Shown: positions 30,078-42,105, counted from the stretch's first letter. The stretch: 64,000 bases of DNA from Protopterus annectens (GCF_019279795.1 NC_056725.1:1747120126-1747184125), one strand, 5' to 3'. Numbers and translations: made by a program. Notes: generated by a model not told the origin, from the letters alone.

Positions 30078-30540
30078 TGTTTTGAAAAGGTGACATGATG
30101 TTAGGGAGGTCAGTTCAATGGGAAGTTTATTCCAGTAAGAACCGATAGTGTTTGATGATAGTGCCATTACAGGATGGCAGTAGTAGTGCTGTGGTAGGGT
30201 CGTCTAGGATGACAAGTTTCTTGTTTGTTTCTTAGATGTTTGAAGGTTTGATGGTCAGTAGGGCTTTTAGTGGATCTCCATTTTTTGACCATGATTTTTT
30301 TCTCTCCTCATAGTTTGTTTAGTTATAACAGATTGGGATATTTATTAGAGTTGACCAGTTATATTCTTTTTGAGTTCAGTTTGAAGGGATGAGATTGAAT
30401 GCTGTTTTGTTGTATTTGATAAGTAAGAGAGGTGGGTCACTAATATTTCAGGGAGTATACCTGTTTTATAGGAGAGGTGTGGATGTTCTTGCCTGGGGGG
30501 ATGTAGGAACATATTATGTTTATAGCTTTTATATATACAC
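29890..30540 (-). mobile_element. LINE ORF2 C-terminal fragment interrupted by (TA)n
   Basis: The minus strand encodes GSYWNKLPIELTSL at about 30,090-30,150, resembling the LWNSLP block near the end of CR1/L2-group ORF2. A (TA)n tract at 30,028-30,076 interrupts it. The upstream part (30,180-30,540) is degenerate. The family cannot be set from this piece. Confidence 0.4.
30028..30076. repeat. (TA)n microsatellite
   Basis: A pure TA tract of about 24 units. Confidence 0.95.
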
Positions 30541-30546
30541 ACACAT

Positions 30547-30592
30547 GTATGTGTGTGTGTGTGTGTGTGTGTGTCTCTCTCTCTCTCTCTAT
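30547..30592. repeat. (GT)n(CT)n compound microsatellite
   Basis: A TG tract is followed directly by a CT tract. Confidence 0.95.
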
Positions 30593-30599
30593 CTCAATA

Positions 30600-31879
30600 T
30601 ACATAAAGTAAAAAAGTAGCCACCTTCTGTGTAACCCTCTGATGTCAGACTAAGATGAAATTGAAAGAACGAATTGAACTTAGTAACATATTTCAACCTG
30701 TTGCTTCCAGACATACATAAACAACAACATTCCTCCTTACCCCTACCTCCAAAAAACATCCACCTTTATATGCATTTGATGTTTGATTATAAAGAAAGTG
30801 AAAACATAATGATCACCATACTGTATTCCAAATTATTGCTTCTAGACAGTGCATTGCCCCGTCACAACGTATGGTGATACTTAGTGCACACCTCTGAGAT
30901 TAATAATGCCCAAACTGTCCCCATCCCCTACTCAACTTAGTGACCTTCTGTGCATGATTCTGGGGTTTGTGAAGAAATATTAATGACCACACTGCCCCAA
31001 TCCCCTACAAAAGCTATGGTGAAATTCTGTGCATACCTCTGAGGATTGATTGTGAGGAAAATTAAGGAAATAACTGCAACAGCCACAATACAAGCTGCAA
31101 TAATCTTCTGTGTACATCTCTGAGTAGGGCTAGGTTTGGAATAACTGGACTTTCAGGCAGAAAGCACCAATAATGGAAAATACAAAGACACTCTCCTTTC
31201 TCCTGTCAAATATATGTCACAAACAACTCTAACCCAAAAGAAACCGCCGACTGTGATAAACAAAGAGGCCAAATAACAAAGCAAGGCTTTTTATGCACCA
31301 ATAAGTCTATGCCATGCATATGTGGCCCATATACTTCTAGAGGTCATCACAGACACACACATCTTGTAAAACACCAACAAGTTCAGCAAGGATTATGGTG
31401 TTGTCAGCCTGTTCCAGTATTATGGCCCTGCACATATGCTGTGTTAATCCATTGAGATTGCTAGCTCAGATGGGGGCTGGTGTCTAGGCATGAAACAACA
31501 TCCACCCCTGGCTTCCATGTGCTCACTGGAGGTTGCAACAATCAAGGGGAAACACACTGCAGGAGAATATATCCCCCTCTTTCTCTCTCTAGACCTGTCT
31601 GCAACATCCTGAATTTGTGTGTCCTCCTTTGTGTCTGGGGGTGGGTTCCAAAGACACAGAGGCTATGTCTTCTGTCTGGGCTGGGGATGTTGACACAATA
31701 TTGCCCATGTCCATCATGGACACCATTACTCCTGGTCATGCCAAACTTTGGCTGCCATCATAATCAGAGGCTTACAAGTCTCTAACATCAGGCAGCTTTA
31801 TATCCATGGTGGAAGAGCCTGACAAAACTTCACCTATGAAGATACCAAAATAAATTACCCATACTTATTAAGACCTGTC
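30600..31879. other. No gene recognised
   Basis: Mixed-composition DNA. Open frames at 31,480-31,785 and its mirror show no known domain. It ends at the target duplication of the Gypsy element. Confidence 0.5.
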
Positions 31880-31884
31880 ACCAA
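31880..31884. repeat. Target-site duplication, left (ACCAA)
   Basis: It matches ACCAA at 42,553-42,557. Five bp is the usual length for Gypsy integrase. Confidence 0.85.
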
Positions 31885-32136
31885 AGTAGAACAGAGTGTG
31901 TGTTGTGACTTTAAGAAGCATTGGACACATGCATATAAATAGGGAGCATGTGCAGGCAGCAGTGCATTTTGAGTGAACAGCCAGAGTGTTAGCATGTATG
32001 AGTGCAGTAGTCAGTCTGTTATGTTTATTTAAGTTTAAGTTACTAAGCCTCAATCCTGATGTGTTTGTATGGAATAAAGCTGCTTGAACCAAACCCACAA
32101 CTGTTTGCCTGTTTTATCCTGACTGGACAAGGGACA
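31885..32136 (+). repeat. Gypsy 5' LTR
   Basis: 252 bp, TATA-like box at 31,934-31,940, AATAAA at 32,073-32,078, and end GGGACA. The first base is changed (AG in place of TG). It is roughly nine-tenths identical to the 3' LTR by eye. A primer-binding-site-like TGGTGTTAGAAGCAGC follows at 32,137. Confidence 0.9.
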
Positions 32137-33100
32137 TGGTGTTAGAAGCAGCATACCTGAACAACATGGTACCAGGAATAGAGTATCTGAACGACATGGT
32201 GTTAGAAGTTTCGTCCCAACCTGCTCAATCAATTGAAAAAGGACAGAAACAAATTTCAGGTAATAAAATTTCGCATAAATGATTTACTTCATAAAGAAAA
32301 CAATACAAAGCATTTGCAAAGCACAAAACACATTATTAATCAAATGAAAAGCACAAAGCATATTATTGATTAAACAAAATGTTCGAAGCCATGATATTTC
32401 ATAAGAATATTCAAAATACTTATGACAGCATTCAGAACTACTTCTGATTTGCATAATGAGCCATGTTAAAAGTAAAATGAGCACAAGAAAAGTATAACAA
32501 GCATGATAGAAGTCAAACAAGCATAACAAGTACAATAAAAGGGCAACATGAGCATGGGAAAGCAAAGCGGTTGCAATTTTTTTTAGTAAATGACCATGCA
32601 TTTTGATATGAGCTACTATTTTGTATTGAGTAAAGCTATTCAAAGTATAACTAGAGTTATTTGAAGTATCTCAGATTGTGCAAAGTGCTTCCAGTGTGTG
32701 CTTTATTACGATTCAATTATTTCGAAGAGTTTACTGTGTGCAAAGTACAGTTCATTCACAAAGTGCAGTCATTTTGAAGTATTTCTTACATTGTACAGAG
32801 TTATTTCGCAAAGTACAGTAATTTCAAAAAGTTTCTTGTGCTGTAGAGTTATTTCGCAAAATGCAGTCATTTCAAAGTGTCTCATACTGATAAGGGTGGT
32901 TTCACAAAGTACAGTAATTTCAAAGTGTTCTTGTGCTACAGAGACTTATTTCACAAAGTGCAGTTATTTCAGAGTGTCTGCTGTGCTGTTGAGCATAATT
33001 ATAAATTCTGGCATAAATTTCTGACGTATATGTGTGTATGTTCATACATAATTCCAAGGGTCTTTATTACTATGTGTTGGCATGACAGAGGCATCTTGCA
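32137..33100 (+). repeat. Gypsy leader with duplicated primer-site block and minisatellite
   Basis: The block acatggtgttagaag at 32,134 is repeated at 32,198. A 48-50 bp tandem unit with anchors like caaagtacag at 32,741, 32,809, 32,857, 32,904 and 32,954 fills 32,740-32,990. No coding potential is seen before 33,100. Confidence 0.75.
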
Positions 33101-33760
33101 GATCCAGTCCACTTGTGTTTGATCATAATATTGCAGAAAATTGGAGAATATTTGAGCAGGCAGGAATATGATATTTTCATACAAGCATCTTTTTCTGACA
33201 AAGATGCATGTATGAGGGCATTTATTCTGCTTAATCTAGTGGGGTCAGAAGCCATTGAAAGAGAGCGTTCATTTGCGTATGCACCAGCAGTATATGCAGG
33301 AGAAGGGGAAACCATCATATTGTTGTACAAGCTGAATCAAGGGAGGACCCTGAGTGCTTGAAATGTAAATTTAGAGAAATGTGTAAACCCCAGACAAATG
33401 TTACATTGGAGAGGCACTTATTTTATAAAAGGGACCAAACCAAAAGCCAGGAGAAACTTTTGCAGCTTAGATTACTAACTTCAGAAACAAAGCTAAAATG
33501 TGCAGATTTGGTGATGTGAAAGGCAAGTTGATAAAGTACAGGCTTGTGTGTGGTGTTAATGCTGCAGTGAGAAAGATTTTGCTTTGAAACAGTGATTTAA
33601 TGTTGATTAAAGCTATAGAGATTTGTCAAATACACGAGCTTACAGAAAGGAAAACAAACATGCTTGCAAGTGATAAGAGCATGATTTCAGCAGCCTCTAG
33701 AGCAAACATAGACAGCATGCAGCATGTGGCTAACAGAAATAGGCCTGACCCAAGATACTT
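33100..33760 (+). pseudogene. Gypsy Gag remnant
   Basis: The start reads FSDKDACMRAFILLNLVGSEAIERERSF in pieces at 33,190-33,260, a typical Gag N-terminal helix region of this Gypsy group. The frame changes at about 33,360. The next part holds NVTLERHLFYKRDQ (about 33,400) and CADLVM, and then an intact stretch, MLIKAIEICQIHELTERKTN, from 33,600. Zinc knuckle and protease are missing. The Gag frame runs directly into RT residues at about 33,745, so an in-frame internal deletion has removed them. Confidence 0.75.
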
Positions 33761-34056
33761 AAACAAAGCATTAAAGAGACCTCACCAACCTATGCATACA
33801 ATCAAGGAAGTTGCTATCCTCATGCCCAATGCCACTCTTTTTTCTGTCTTAGATGTGAAGAGTTCATTTTGGCAAGTAATGCTTGATCACAAATCTTCAC
33901 TACTGACTTCATTCAGCATGCCATTTGTTAGATACAGACTTCTCAGAATGCCTTTTGGAATAAATTATGCCAGTGAAGTCTTTCAGCGTGCAATGGACCA
34001 AATTTTTTCAGCCTATCTGTGTGTTATAATAGTAGATTATTTACTAGTTGGAGGCA
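33745..34056 (+). pseudogene. Gypsy reverse transcriptase, first part
   Basis: Fused in frame to Gag, it carries DPRYLNKALKRPH, FSVLDVKSSFWQVML (motif A Asp kept), RLLRMPFGINYASEVFQRAM and IIVDYLLVGG, where the usual VDD reads VDY, so one motif C Asp is lost. The LINE insertion begins at 34,057 right after this segment. Gypsy RT copies genomic RNA into DNA with the tRNA primer at the leader. Confidence 0.9.
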
Positions 34057-34058
34057 AT

Positions 34059-34105
<47 letters not shown>

Positions 34106-34108
34106 TTT
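34057..34108. repeat. (ATTT)13, 3' tail of the nested LINE
   Basis: Thirteen ATTT units lie at the junction between Gypsy RT and the LINE. Read on the LINE strand it is an (AAAT)n tail, the expected 3' terminus. Confidence 0.9.
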
Positions 34109-34417
34109 GCAGTTGGTTTACCAGGATGGTCCATTGGGCCAAAAGAACCCGTTTTCAATGGAGTCCTGGGGAGAAAAGCTCCAGTAAACTAACAAACTAG
34201 GTACAAACAATAGAATGATAATAAAAATAAAATAAAATTGTACAATTGTAAAAACAACACACATTAAATTCAAAATTCAGGACATATTCAAACAGTACAA
34301 TCTAGTGAAAGTGAGGATACTATACACATATAGAGTAGTTAATTTGATAAGGAGCATATGCTTTATAAGGTACAGTCAGGTAACATGAGTGGAAGATAAG
34401 AAGTAAATACCAAATAT

Positions 34418-37400
34418 TTATGAGGGATGGGAGCAAGAGCATTCCCACTGGGACCTTAGATACATATGTAGAGATTTTTTGAACATGTAGTGATTGGGAG
34501 TGCGAATGGATGGTGGGAGTGAGTTCCAGAGGCGGGCAAGGTTAAATGATAGTAAGTTTTTACCTGGGGGACGATTTGGTTTATGTACTTCTAGTAGGTT
34601 TTGATTATTTGACCTTAAAACTCTATCTGGTAGGTACATTTTGAAGGCAGAAGACAGGGAGGGACAGAGAGATGGATTGAGAATGAGCTTGTGAGCTAAG
34701 GTTAGCTGAGTATAGTTGAGTTGATTAGGAAGTTCAAGCCAATTTAGTTTTTGGAGAGAGGAACAGTGGTGAGTGGAGGACCTATGACCATTTGCGAACT
34801 TAGCGATTTTGTTATAGCAAGAGGAAAGTTGTTTTTTTAGAGAGGACTGAAGATTGGTTAGCAGAGGGGCTCCATAGAGAAGGGAGGCATAAGAAAGGAA
34901 GAAGAGAGAGTGATTTTAGAGGGGCTAGTGAGGTACTGATTCTGGCGATAGAGCATGCCTATTTTTTGATGGGTTTTTTTTATATTTAGTTGTAGATGTG
35001 AGTTGAAATTAAGCTGGTTGTCAATTTGGACACCAAGTAACTTGGTTTCAGACACCAGTTCCAGGGGTGAATTATTTTCACTAGTGATTGAGAATGTATT
35101 GAAATTGAATGGAGTATTTTTTGAGGGGGTAAATACCATAAGTTTAGTTTTGGAGGCATTAAGAGCCAGGTGGTTTGTTTTCATCCAATGTTCAGTGATT
35201 GAGAAAGCTTCTTGAGTAAGCTTTTGGAGCATAGAGGGAGATGTGGCAGAACAGATAATGGTAGAATCATCTGCATATTGGATGATGCTAGAGAATGGAA
35301 TGGCTTTGTAGAAATCATTTATAAATATATTGAAAAGAAGGGGACCGAGAATGGAGCCTTGTGGAACTCCAGTGGGGGTGCTAAGAAAAGAGGAAGTGGC
35401 CTTTTTCCATTTTATAGCTTGGAATCTATTTGATAGATAGCTGAAGAACCAGTTCACAGAGGAGGGGGAGAGATTCAGTTTTGAAAGTTTAGTTAAGAGT
35501 AGGCTGTGTGAGATAGTGTCAAAGGCCTTAGAGAGGTCAAGTAGTAGGGTGGAGACAATTTGGCCAGAGTCACGTGCTTTATTGACAATCTCAAGATAGG
35601 AAAGGAGGGCTGTCATAGTGCTATGATTGGGCCTAAAGCCGTGTTGAGTGGGGGTTAGAAGGTTGTTATCTAAGAGATGAGGTAAGAGTTGAAGTTGGAC
35701 ACACTTTTCTAGGAGTTTAGAAATGGGGGACAGGATAGCAATGGGACGGAAGTTGTTGACGTTACAGTTATTACCACCTTTGTGCAGCGGAATGATGAAA
35801 GCTTGTTTCCAGAGTTGGGGCACTGTACATTCTTGGATGGAACGGTTGATTAGCATGCTTAAAGGATAGGCAATTGCTTCAGCAGCTATACTAAGAAAGT
35901 GAGAGGGAATATTATCAGGTGCATTAGTGCATGGCTTTAATTTCTGAAGGAGTTTTTTTATTGTAGAAGTGGGTATGGGTTTTAGTGAAAATAAAACTGA
36001 GTGGGGAGAGAGAGAAGTAGAGGATGGTAAGGAAGAGGTTGAAGTTGGAGTAGGAGGAGAGGTGGAGTATAGACAGTGAGTGGATGGGAGTGAGGAAGGA
36101 GTGGTAGAGTATGGTGGAATGTTAGTAGGAGAAGGTCGGGGTATTTTAGGTGGTGTGGTGGGGCTGAAGAATGAGGAAGTTAGTTTGCTAATAGATTCAA
36201 TGAAAAAGGAGTTGAATTGAGTAGCTAAGTCTAAATCTGGGGCATTAGGGTCTGGGGTAGGGGTTTGTGGCTTACTGGGATTAAGGAGGGTAGAAATTCC
36301 TTTCCAAAACTTTTGAGGATTTGTTTTATTATTGTTTTGGAGTGTAAAGAAGTATTTTTGTTTATCAGAGATAATAGACTTTTTTACTTTATTTCGAAGA
36401 GTTTTGTACTCAATATGATGTTCGGGGGTCTTGTTTTTCTGATGTAGTCTCCAGGCTTTATCTCTAAGGCGCATGGTTGATAGTGTGTTTTTGGTAAGCC
36501 AGGGGACAGAATTAGCTTTTATTCTTTTTGTCCTCAGAGGGGCTTGGGTGTCTAATATTTCTAGGAATATTGAGTTAAAGTGAGCAACTGCGTCTTCTAG
36601 CGTGTTCTTAGGTTGTTCCAGTTAACTGCTTTTAGGGAATTTAAAAAGGTTGTTGGGTTGAATTTTTTGTGGTTATGGGTAGAAATATAATTGTGGGTGC
36701 GGTATAAGGTACTAGGGAGTCGATAGGTGAAAGTGGGCATGTGATCGCTTAAAGGATCGGAAAGGGTACCACTGTCTGAGAAATAATGGGGGTGTGACAC
36801 TAGAATCCAATCTAGTATACTGCCACAAGAGCTGTTTTTAGAAGGGTGTGTAACAGTGTTGATTAGCTGGGAAAAGTTATATAGGTTGATGTTAAGGGGG
36901 GTAGTTGGAGAGTGGATGCAGGCCCAATTAATATTTACATCTCCTAGGATTATGGTTTCATTGTTGATGTTGTTAGAGAGCCAGGAGAGGATATCTTCAA
37001 GAGTGGAGATATTGTCTCCTGGGGGAATGTAGAGGGATGCTAGACATATGTGTTTATGCTTATTAACTTGTAGGAGAGTTAGAAGTAATTTGGCGTTGTT
37101 AAATTGTGGAACAGGTTTTTCATAAGGAGTAATTAGTAAGGCAGATGAAAATAGGAGAGCTACTCCACCTCCTTTTTTGTGGGTCCTGTCTTTTCTGAAG
37201 ATAGAGTAGTTAGGTGGAACTATTTCAGAGTCTTTTATAGAGGGTTTTAGCCATGTTTCTGTGATAGATAGGATGTCAGGTTTGTTGTGCATGAGCCAGG
37301 CATGGAGGGTTGTGACTTTGTTGACTATGCTTTGGGAGTTCAAAGAAGTGAATAATATAGGTTTGTGTGTGGAGGTGGAGGGGCCTGGGTTGGGATGGAT

Positions 37401-37751
37401 ATCGCCTGATAAGAGAGTGACGATCAGATGAGTGATTGGATTAGTGAGGCAGTTTAGCAGTTTGATAAAAGGATTGTGTTTTATTGTGATAGTAAAAGGG
37501 TTCATATTTGTTATGGGAGTGGAGAGTTTTTGAGAGCTGAATAGTTTGTATGAGAAGGATAGAAGATGGTTTATAGGGTATAGATGGGGAGAAATAGTTG
37601 AGTGTGAAAGAGTGAGAGGGGAGTTAAGATGGTTAGTTATGTGATAGCATTGTGTGTGGAAGCAGGTACTGGGTTGGGTGAGGTAGTAAAGATATGAAAG
37701 TTTAAGAAGTAGTAGAAGTAAAATTGAGATGGATGAAGGTTTGAAAAGCAT
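34418..37751 (-). pseudogene. LINE ORF2: 2A-like motif, endonuclease, reverse transcriptase
   Basis: A hydrophobic N-terminus leads to LLSGDIHPNPGP at residues 113-124 (37,380-37,415), a 2A-like motif. The endonuclease follows, with LNSQSIVNK, ITETWLKP, GDVNINW and LSDHMP (SDH kept). A frameshift near 36,615 leads to the RT, with FRPIAILSPISKLLEK, LLLDLSKAFDTIS (motif A), TGVPQGSILGPLLF and YADDSTI (motif C). A second frameshift near 34,865-34,905 leads to the C-terminus with LARLWNSLPPSIR, ending at 34,418. Catalytic residues look intact apart from the breaks. The subclade within the CR1/L2 group is uncertain. Confidence 0.9.
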
Positions 37752-38248
37752 GTTGATTAAGGTTGCTTGGTAGTGTTATATTGTAAATATTCAGTATAGG
37801 CTTATAAGGAGTGTTATACAAGATTACTAAGGTGGAAGTTTGAAGGATAGTGTGGAGTTATGAGTAGGTAGGGTGGAGGGGTGTGGTTGCTGTGGAAGGA
37901 TAATGTAGAGTAATGAGTAGGTAGGGTGAAGGGGTGTGGTTGCTGGAGTAGGTATTGGTAGAGGGAAGAGGATCAATTATCAGAGAGAGAGTTTGGAGTT
38001 AGGGTTGATAGTGTTGAGAGGAGGAGGGTGTGGTTAAGGTAATTGGTGAGAATAGGGTGTGTCTAGGGTGTTGGAGGTTGATCAGGCGGAGAGGAAGTGG
38101 GTGTGGTTACAAGAGGGATATAGCTAGAGGTGCTAGGGGCGGGTGGAATTTGGGGGCAGGGTAGGGGAGCGGAGTGAGCCCGAAGGGCGAACGGAGCGGG
38201 AAGAAACCAGGAGAAGATCAAGAGCCAATCAGTGGAGCATAGATTACA
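37752..38248 (-). promoter_or_regulatory. Nested LINE 5' UTR with repeated CACCC-type blocks
   Basis: On the plus strand the block gagtaggtagggtggaggg and its near copy gagtaggtagggtgaaggg lie about 60 bp apart (37,862 and 37,915). A GC-richer patch with several CpGs lies at 38,137-38,205. This is the place expected for an internal LINE promoter. Function is inferred. Confidence 0.45.
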
Positions 38249-39134
38249 GAAGCAAAGCATGACAGAAACCTTAGGAAAGTTCTGGAAAGAGCACCTGAAG
38301 TTAATCTAAAGCTCAGTCCTCTGAAATGTAAATTCAGGCTACCTGAAGTTACTTATGTTGGTCATTTATTTACCACTTCAGGCTTATAACCAGATCATTC
38401 CAAACAAACAGCCATTCTTGAGATGCCAGCTCCAGGCAATGTCCAAGACTTACAGCGTTTTCTTGGTATGGTTAACTATTTGGGCAAGTTTATACCAGAC
38501 TTCAGTGAATTATCAGCACCCTTGAGAGAGCTGACCCTCAAAAATGTTACCTGGTCATGGTTGGGACAACACCAGAGAGCATTTGATGACCTGAAAGAGA
38601 GAATTGCCAGTCCACCAACATTAAGATACAATGATGTCCACGAAGTAGTAATTCTTTCCTGTGATGCTTCAAAGTTTGGTCTTGATGCAGTTATCACAGT
38701 CACAGTAGTTAACCACCAAGCCATCACAGCAGTTTCTTCAAGAGAACAGACAGTAGCCTATGTATCTAGAACTCCTCAAACTGAGATGCACTATGCTCAA
38801 ACTGAGAAGGAGCTTTAGCAATTGCATTTGCATGTTCGAAGTTCCATAGTTATATTTATGGCCAAGCTATCCAAATTAAGATTGATCATCAATGCCTAGT
38901 CACTCTTTTAAAAGAAGCATATGCATACAGCTCCAGCAAGACTACAAAGAATGATGCTGAGATTATAAAAGTACAACTTTAAAATGGTCTATACAAAAGG
39001 CAAACTTCTTTATCTGGCTGATACTGTATCCAGATCACACAGAAATACTACAGAAAAGCTTGATGCAGAGAAGTTTGACTTTGATGTCATTGAAGTGCGT
39101 CATTTGTCTACCATGAGACTTGATGAGCTAAGAC
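38249..39134 (+). pseudogene. Gypsy RT thumb and RNase H
   Basis: Gypsy coding resumes after the LINE with LRKVLERAPEVNLKL, then FRLPEVTYVGH and an in-frame stop near 38,390. Next is the connection MPAPGNVQDLQRFLGMVNYL (38,423), with FIPDFSELSAPLRELT. RNase H starts at ILSCDASKFGLDAVI (38,652; first Asp kept) and YVSRTPQTEMHYAQTEKEL, where the Glu is present. A stop at 38,816 is followed by a degenerate continuation with LADTVSRSHR near 39,015. The CR1 insertion ends the segment. Confidence 0.9.
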
Positions 39135-39135
39135 A

Positions 39136-40865
39136 TAGGTTCATAGGTAGGTACTAGGCTATCGGCCCAAGGGTCTAAGTAAGCCTAGCCAACAAAGTTC
39201 CCTGGCTTACGCCAACCCAAGAAAGTTAATTTCCTGTGCCCCTATTGAGCAGAGACACACAAGAGATCCCAGGGGTGTATTTCCTATTTCCCATCCACTC
39301 ATCAAGATTTTTCTTGAAGAGTGTTAATGAGGAACTTTGCTTGACATAGATGGGTAGCTTGTTCTAGAGTATGGGAAGTCTCTGGGGCAGGAATCTATCC
39401 CTCCAGCAAGTCCTGTTTATTGTGGTGACAAGGTTTAGGTCCCTAGAGCTTGTAGCTCGGATGGATTGGGATTACTTTAGGTGTAGCATGTCCAACAGTT
39501 CTGAGTTTGACATAGCTTTATATGTTCGGCAGAGATCATCTCAGAGTAGGCAATATGCTGCAGAGCAAAACTGGAGTTTTTTGAGATGATCAGAGTAGGG
39601 CATCTGTTTGAGGCTAGTAATTCTCTTTGTGAGGTACTTCTGTGGCCTTTCCAGCTGCTGCAGATGTCTTGTAAGGTACATTCCAAAAGGGGCATTGTAC
39701 TCTATAATGGGTCTAATGAGTGTCGAGTAGAGGGGAACAATGATCTCTTTTTTCCTGGATGAGAACCCTTTTGAGATGAGGTGTGCTATGTAGAAGGATT
39801 TCCTGACCACTGTGGCAATGTGATTATCAAAGGAGAGACTACTGTCCACCTGGGTCCCAAGGTCTCTTATCACACATTCAGTGTTAAGACTGCTGCCTAT
39901 GTGGTAGTTCATGGGTACAGAGTATTTACCAAAGGGGATAACAATGCACTTTTTGGCACTGAGCTTGAGGCCATGGCTCTGACACCAGGCATCTGTCTCA
40001 GTGAGGCCCTTCTGTAGGATGTCCACATCATTTGGGGACTTGACTATAGTTCCTAGTGAACTTCATTAGCCAGAGGCCTTCTGTGTTAGCCTGTACTTCA
40101 GAGAAGTAGACACCAAACAGGAGAGGTCCCAGGACCGAACCCTGTGGTACTCCACTTGTCACTAGTTTGAAATCAGATTTGGGGTCTGCAACTTTTACAG
40201 TGTGAGTTCTGTCAGTGAGCCAGTTAGCAACCCATCTTGTGACATAGGGATTTATACCTAGTTTAGTTTAGCTATAATTCCAGAATGGGGGATGGTGTCG
40301 AAAGCCTTGGTGAGGTCAAGATAGGCTGTGTGAACCACCTTACCCTCATCTATGGCTTTGGTGACTGCCTCAAAGAAGTCGACCAGGTTCAGGAGGCAAG
40401 ATCTGCCTTTCACAAACCTGAACTGGGTGGGGTCCAGAGTTTGGAGGTTACCAATGCCTTGGTTTATGAATTCCATGATAATACATTCCATGGCCTTGCA
40501 GACGAGGCTCAGCAGGCTAATAGGGCGATAGTTCCCAGGATCAGTGGTGGCTCCCCCTTTGTGGAGTGGGATAAATGTTGCTGTGTGCCATTCAGTGGGC
40601 ACAAAGCCTGACGTAAGGCTATGATTGAACATGGTGCTTAGGTGGGGAGCCAGTTCGTTCTGAAGTTCATGTAAAACGCAGCCTGGGATGTTGTCTGGTC
40701 CTATGGATGCTGTGTTTTTGGCTTTAGAGAGTGCTGCTTTTACCTGTGAAGTTGTGATTACAGAGACTCTGCATTCTTCCTGTATAGATTTGGGCCCTTT
40801 AGGAGGTGAGAGGTGGGTAAAGTTAGCACTAAACCTATCTGCTAGGATGTTGGCAATATCAGTAT
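39136..40865 (-). mobile_element. CR1 LINE, 5'-truncated, nested in Gypsy
   Basis: It has the same family 3' end as the CR1 at 6842, with TGAACCTA-like octamers at 39,136-39,155. ORF2 remains in two long frames. 40,865-40,258 carries LADRFSAN, GNYRPISLLSLVCKAME and LDLTKAFDTIPH, with motif A complete. 40,026-39,541 carries LKLSAKKCIVIPFGK and LERPQKYLTKRI. The text between them (40,027-40,257) contains SGVPQGSVLGPLLF in other frames. It is 5'-truncated within the endonuclease-RT linker and closely similar to the other CR1. Confidence 0.9.
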
Positions 40866-42105
40866 ACATTATACAAAGACTGATCCAATTTTACAAAAGC
40901 TTAACCACTTCATCAATGTTGGATGGCCGTCAAAGCAATCTTGTGTACCAACAGAAGTGCAACCTTATTTTCCTTACAGAGATGAGATATTGATGGAAGA
41001 TGGTATCATTTTCAAAGGCTCTAAAGTTGTCGTTTCTATTCATTACAACATGAGTACATCCAAATTTTGCATCGTGGTGACCCAGGTTTTAAAGCTACCA
41101 TAAGAAGGGTGAGAGGACTAGTATTTTGGCCTTCTCTGTCAAAAGATATCAATAAAGTACTTTCATCTTGTTCAGTATGCATTAGTGCTAAACCACATTT
41201 GAAAAAAGAGCCACTTCAGCTCAGCCAGATTTCTGAACTACCTTGGTCAACAGAAGCCACTGACATATTCGAGTGGAATAGTCAACATTACTTAGTCTTG
41301 GTAGACTCTTATTCAGTTTGGTCCGAGATTGATCTGCTACCTAACCTAACGTCCAGTACTGTCATTACTAAGTTGAAACATCATTTCTTAGTCCATGGTA
41401 GTCCACACAAAGTTATTTCTGACAACAGTGCCCAGTTTAGCAATTAGCTATTTCAGAAATTTGCAAAAGAGTGGGACTTTATCCATGTTACCAGTAGTCC
41501 TGTGAACTCACAGTCAAACTGCCTAGCTGAATGTGCAGTACAAAGTGCAAAGCAATTACTAGACAGGTAAGTGTGACAATACCGATGTTTTCCTGAATTT
41601 GCTTAATCTCAGAAATATAGCCTGTGACAATTTACTTGGCTCACCTGCTCAGAGACTTCGGTCTAGGCAAACCAGAACAACCTTGCCTATCAGTTCCAGT
41701 TTGTTGGTGCCTAATGCTAAAAACACCAGAGCAATCAAAGCCCACCTATTCAAAAAGCATTCATTCCAGAAGTCTAACTATGATAAAACAAGCAGATTTC
41801 TTCGTCCATTGAAAGAAGGAGAGATAGTGAGGATGCAAATAGCGAAAAGTTTTGATCTAATTGGTCAAGTGAGAGGTGTATGTACTGAGCCGAGATCTTT
41901 CTTAGTAGAATCTGAGGGTATAGAATACAAAAGAAATCGCAGGCATTTTCTTCCTGTGTCTGAATTGATATTGCAGCATTGTACCTATGATACAGACTCT
42001 AGATCAGAGAGAAACCCAGACAATATTTTGTTGAAGGACATGTCTCGGTACCTATTCCCATTCCTGATGATGTCCCAGATGCCCCTGAAGTTGAACATTC
42101 ATTAA
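40866..42105 (+). pseudogene. Gypsy integrase
   Basis: Gypsy coding resumes with LQKLNHFINVGWP and YRDEIL. The zinc-binding region follows as HRGDPG, where the usual second His is Asp, and CSVCISAKP. The catalytic core begins at ATDIFEWNSQHYLVLVDSYS (first Asp). VISDNSAQF supplies the second Asp, and the Glu is in LAECAVQSAK after a stop at 41,445-41,447. The C-terminal domain is in 41,599-42,105 (LKEGEIVRMQ). Integrase would have made the 5-bp duplication. This is the usual Gypsy order, with integrase after RNase H. Confidence 0.9.

Larger units (their letters stand above)
34057..38248 (-). mobile_element. CR1/L2-group LINE nested in Gypsy
   Basis: The element has an (AAAT)n tail, a 3' UTR at about 34,109-34,417, ORF2 at 34,418-37,751 and a G-rich (on plus strand) 5' region at 37,752-38,248. 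Gypsy reading resumes at about 38,249. Short flank similarity (ggaggcaa and agaagcaa) may be a degraded target duplication. Only a few frameshifts interrupt ORF2, so it is younger or less decayed than its host. Confidence 0.85.
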
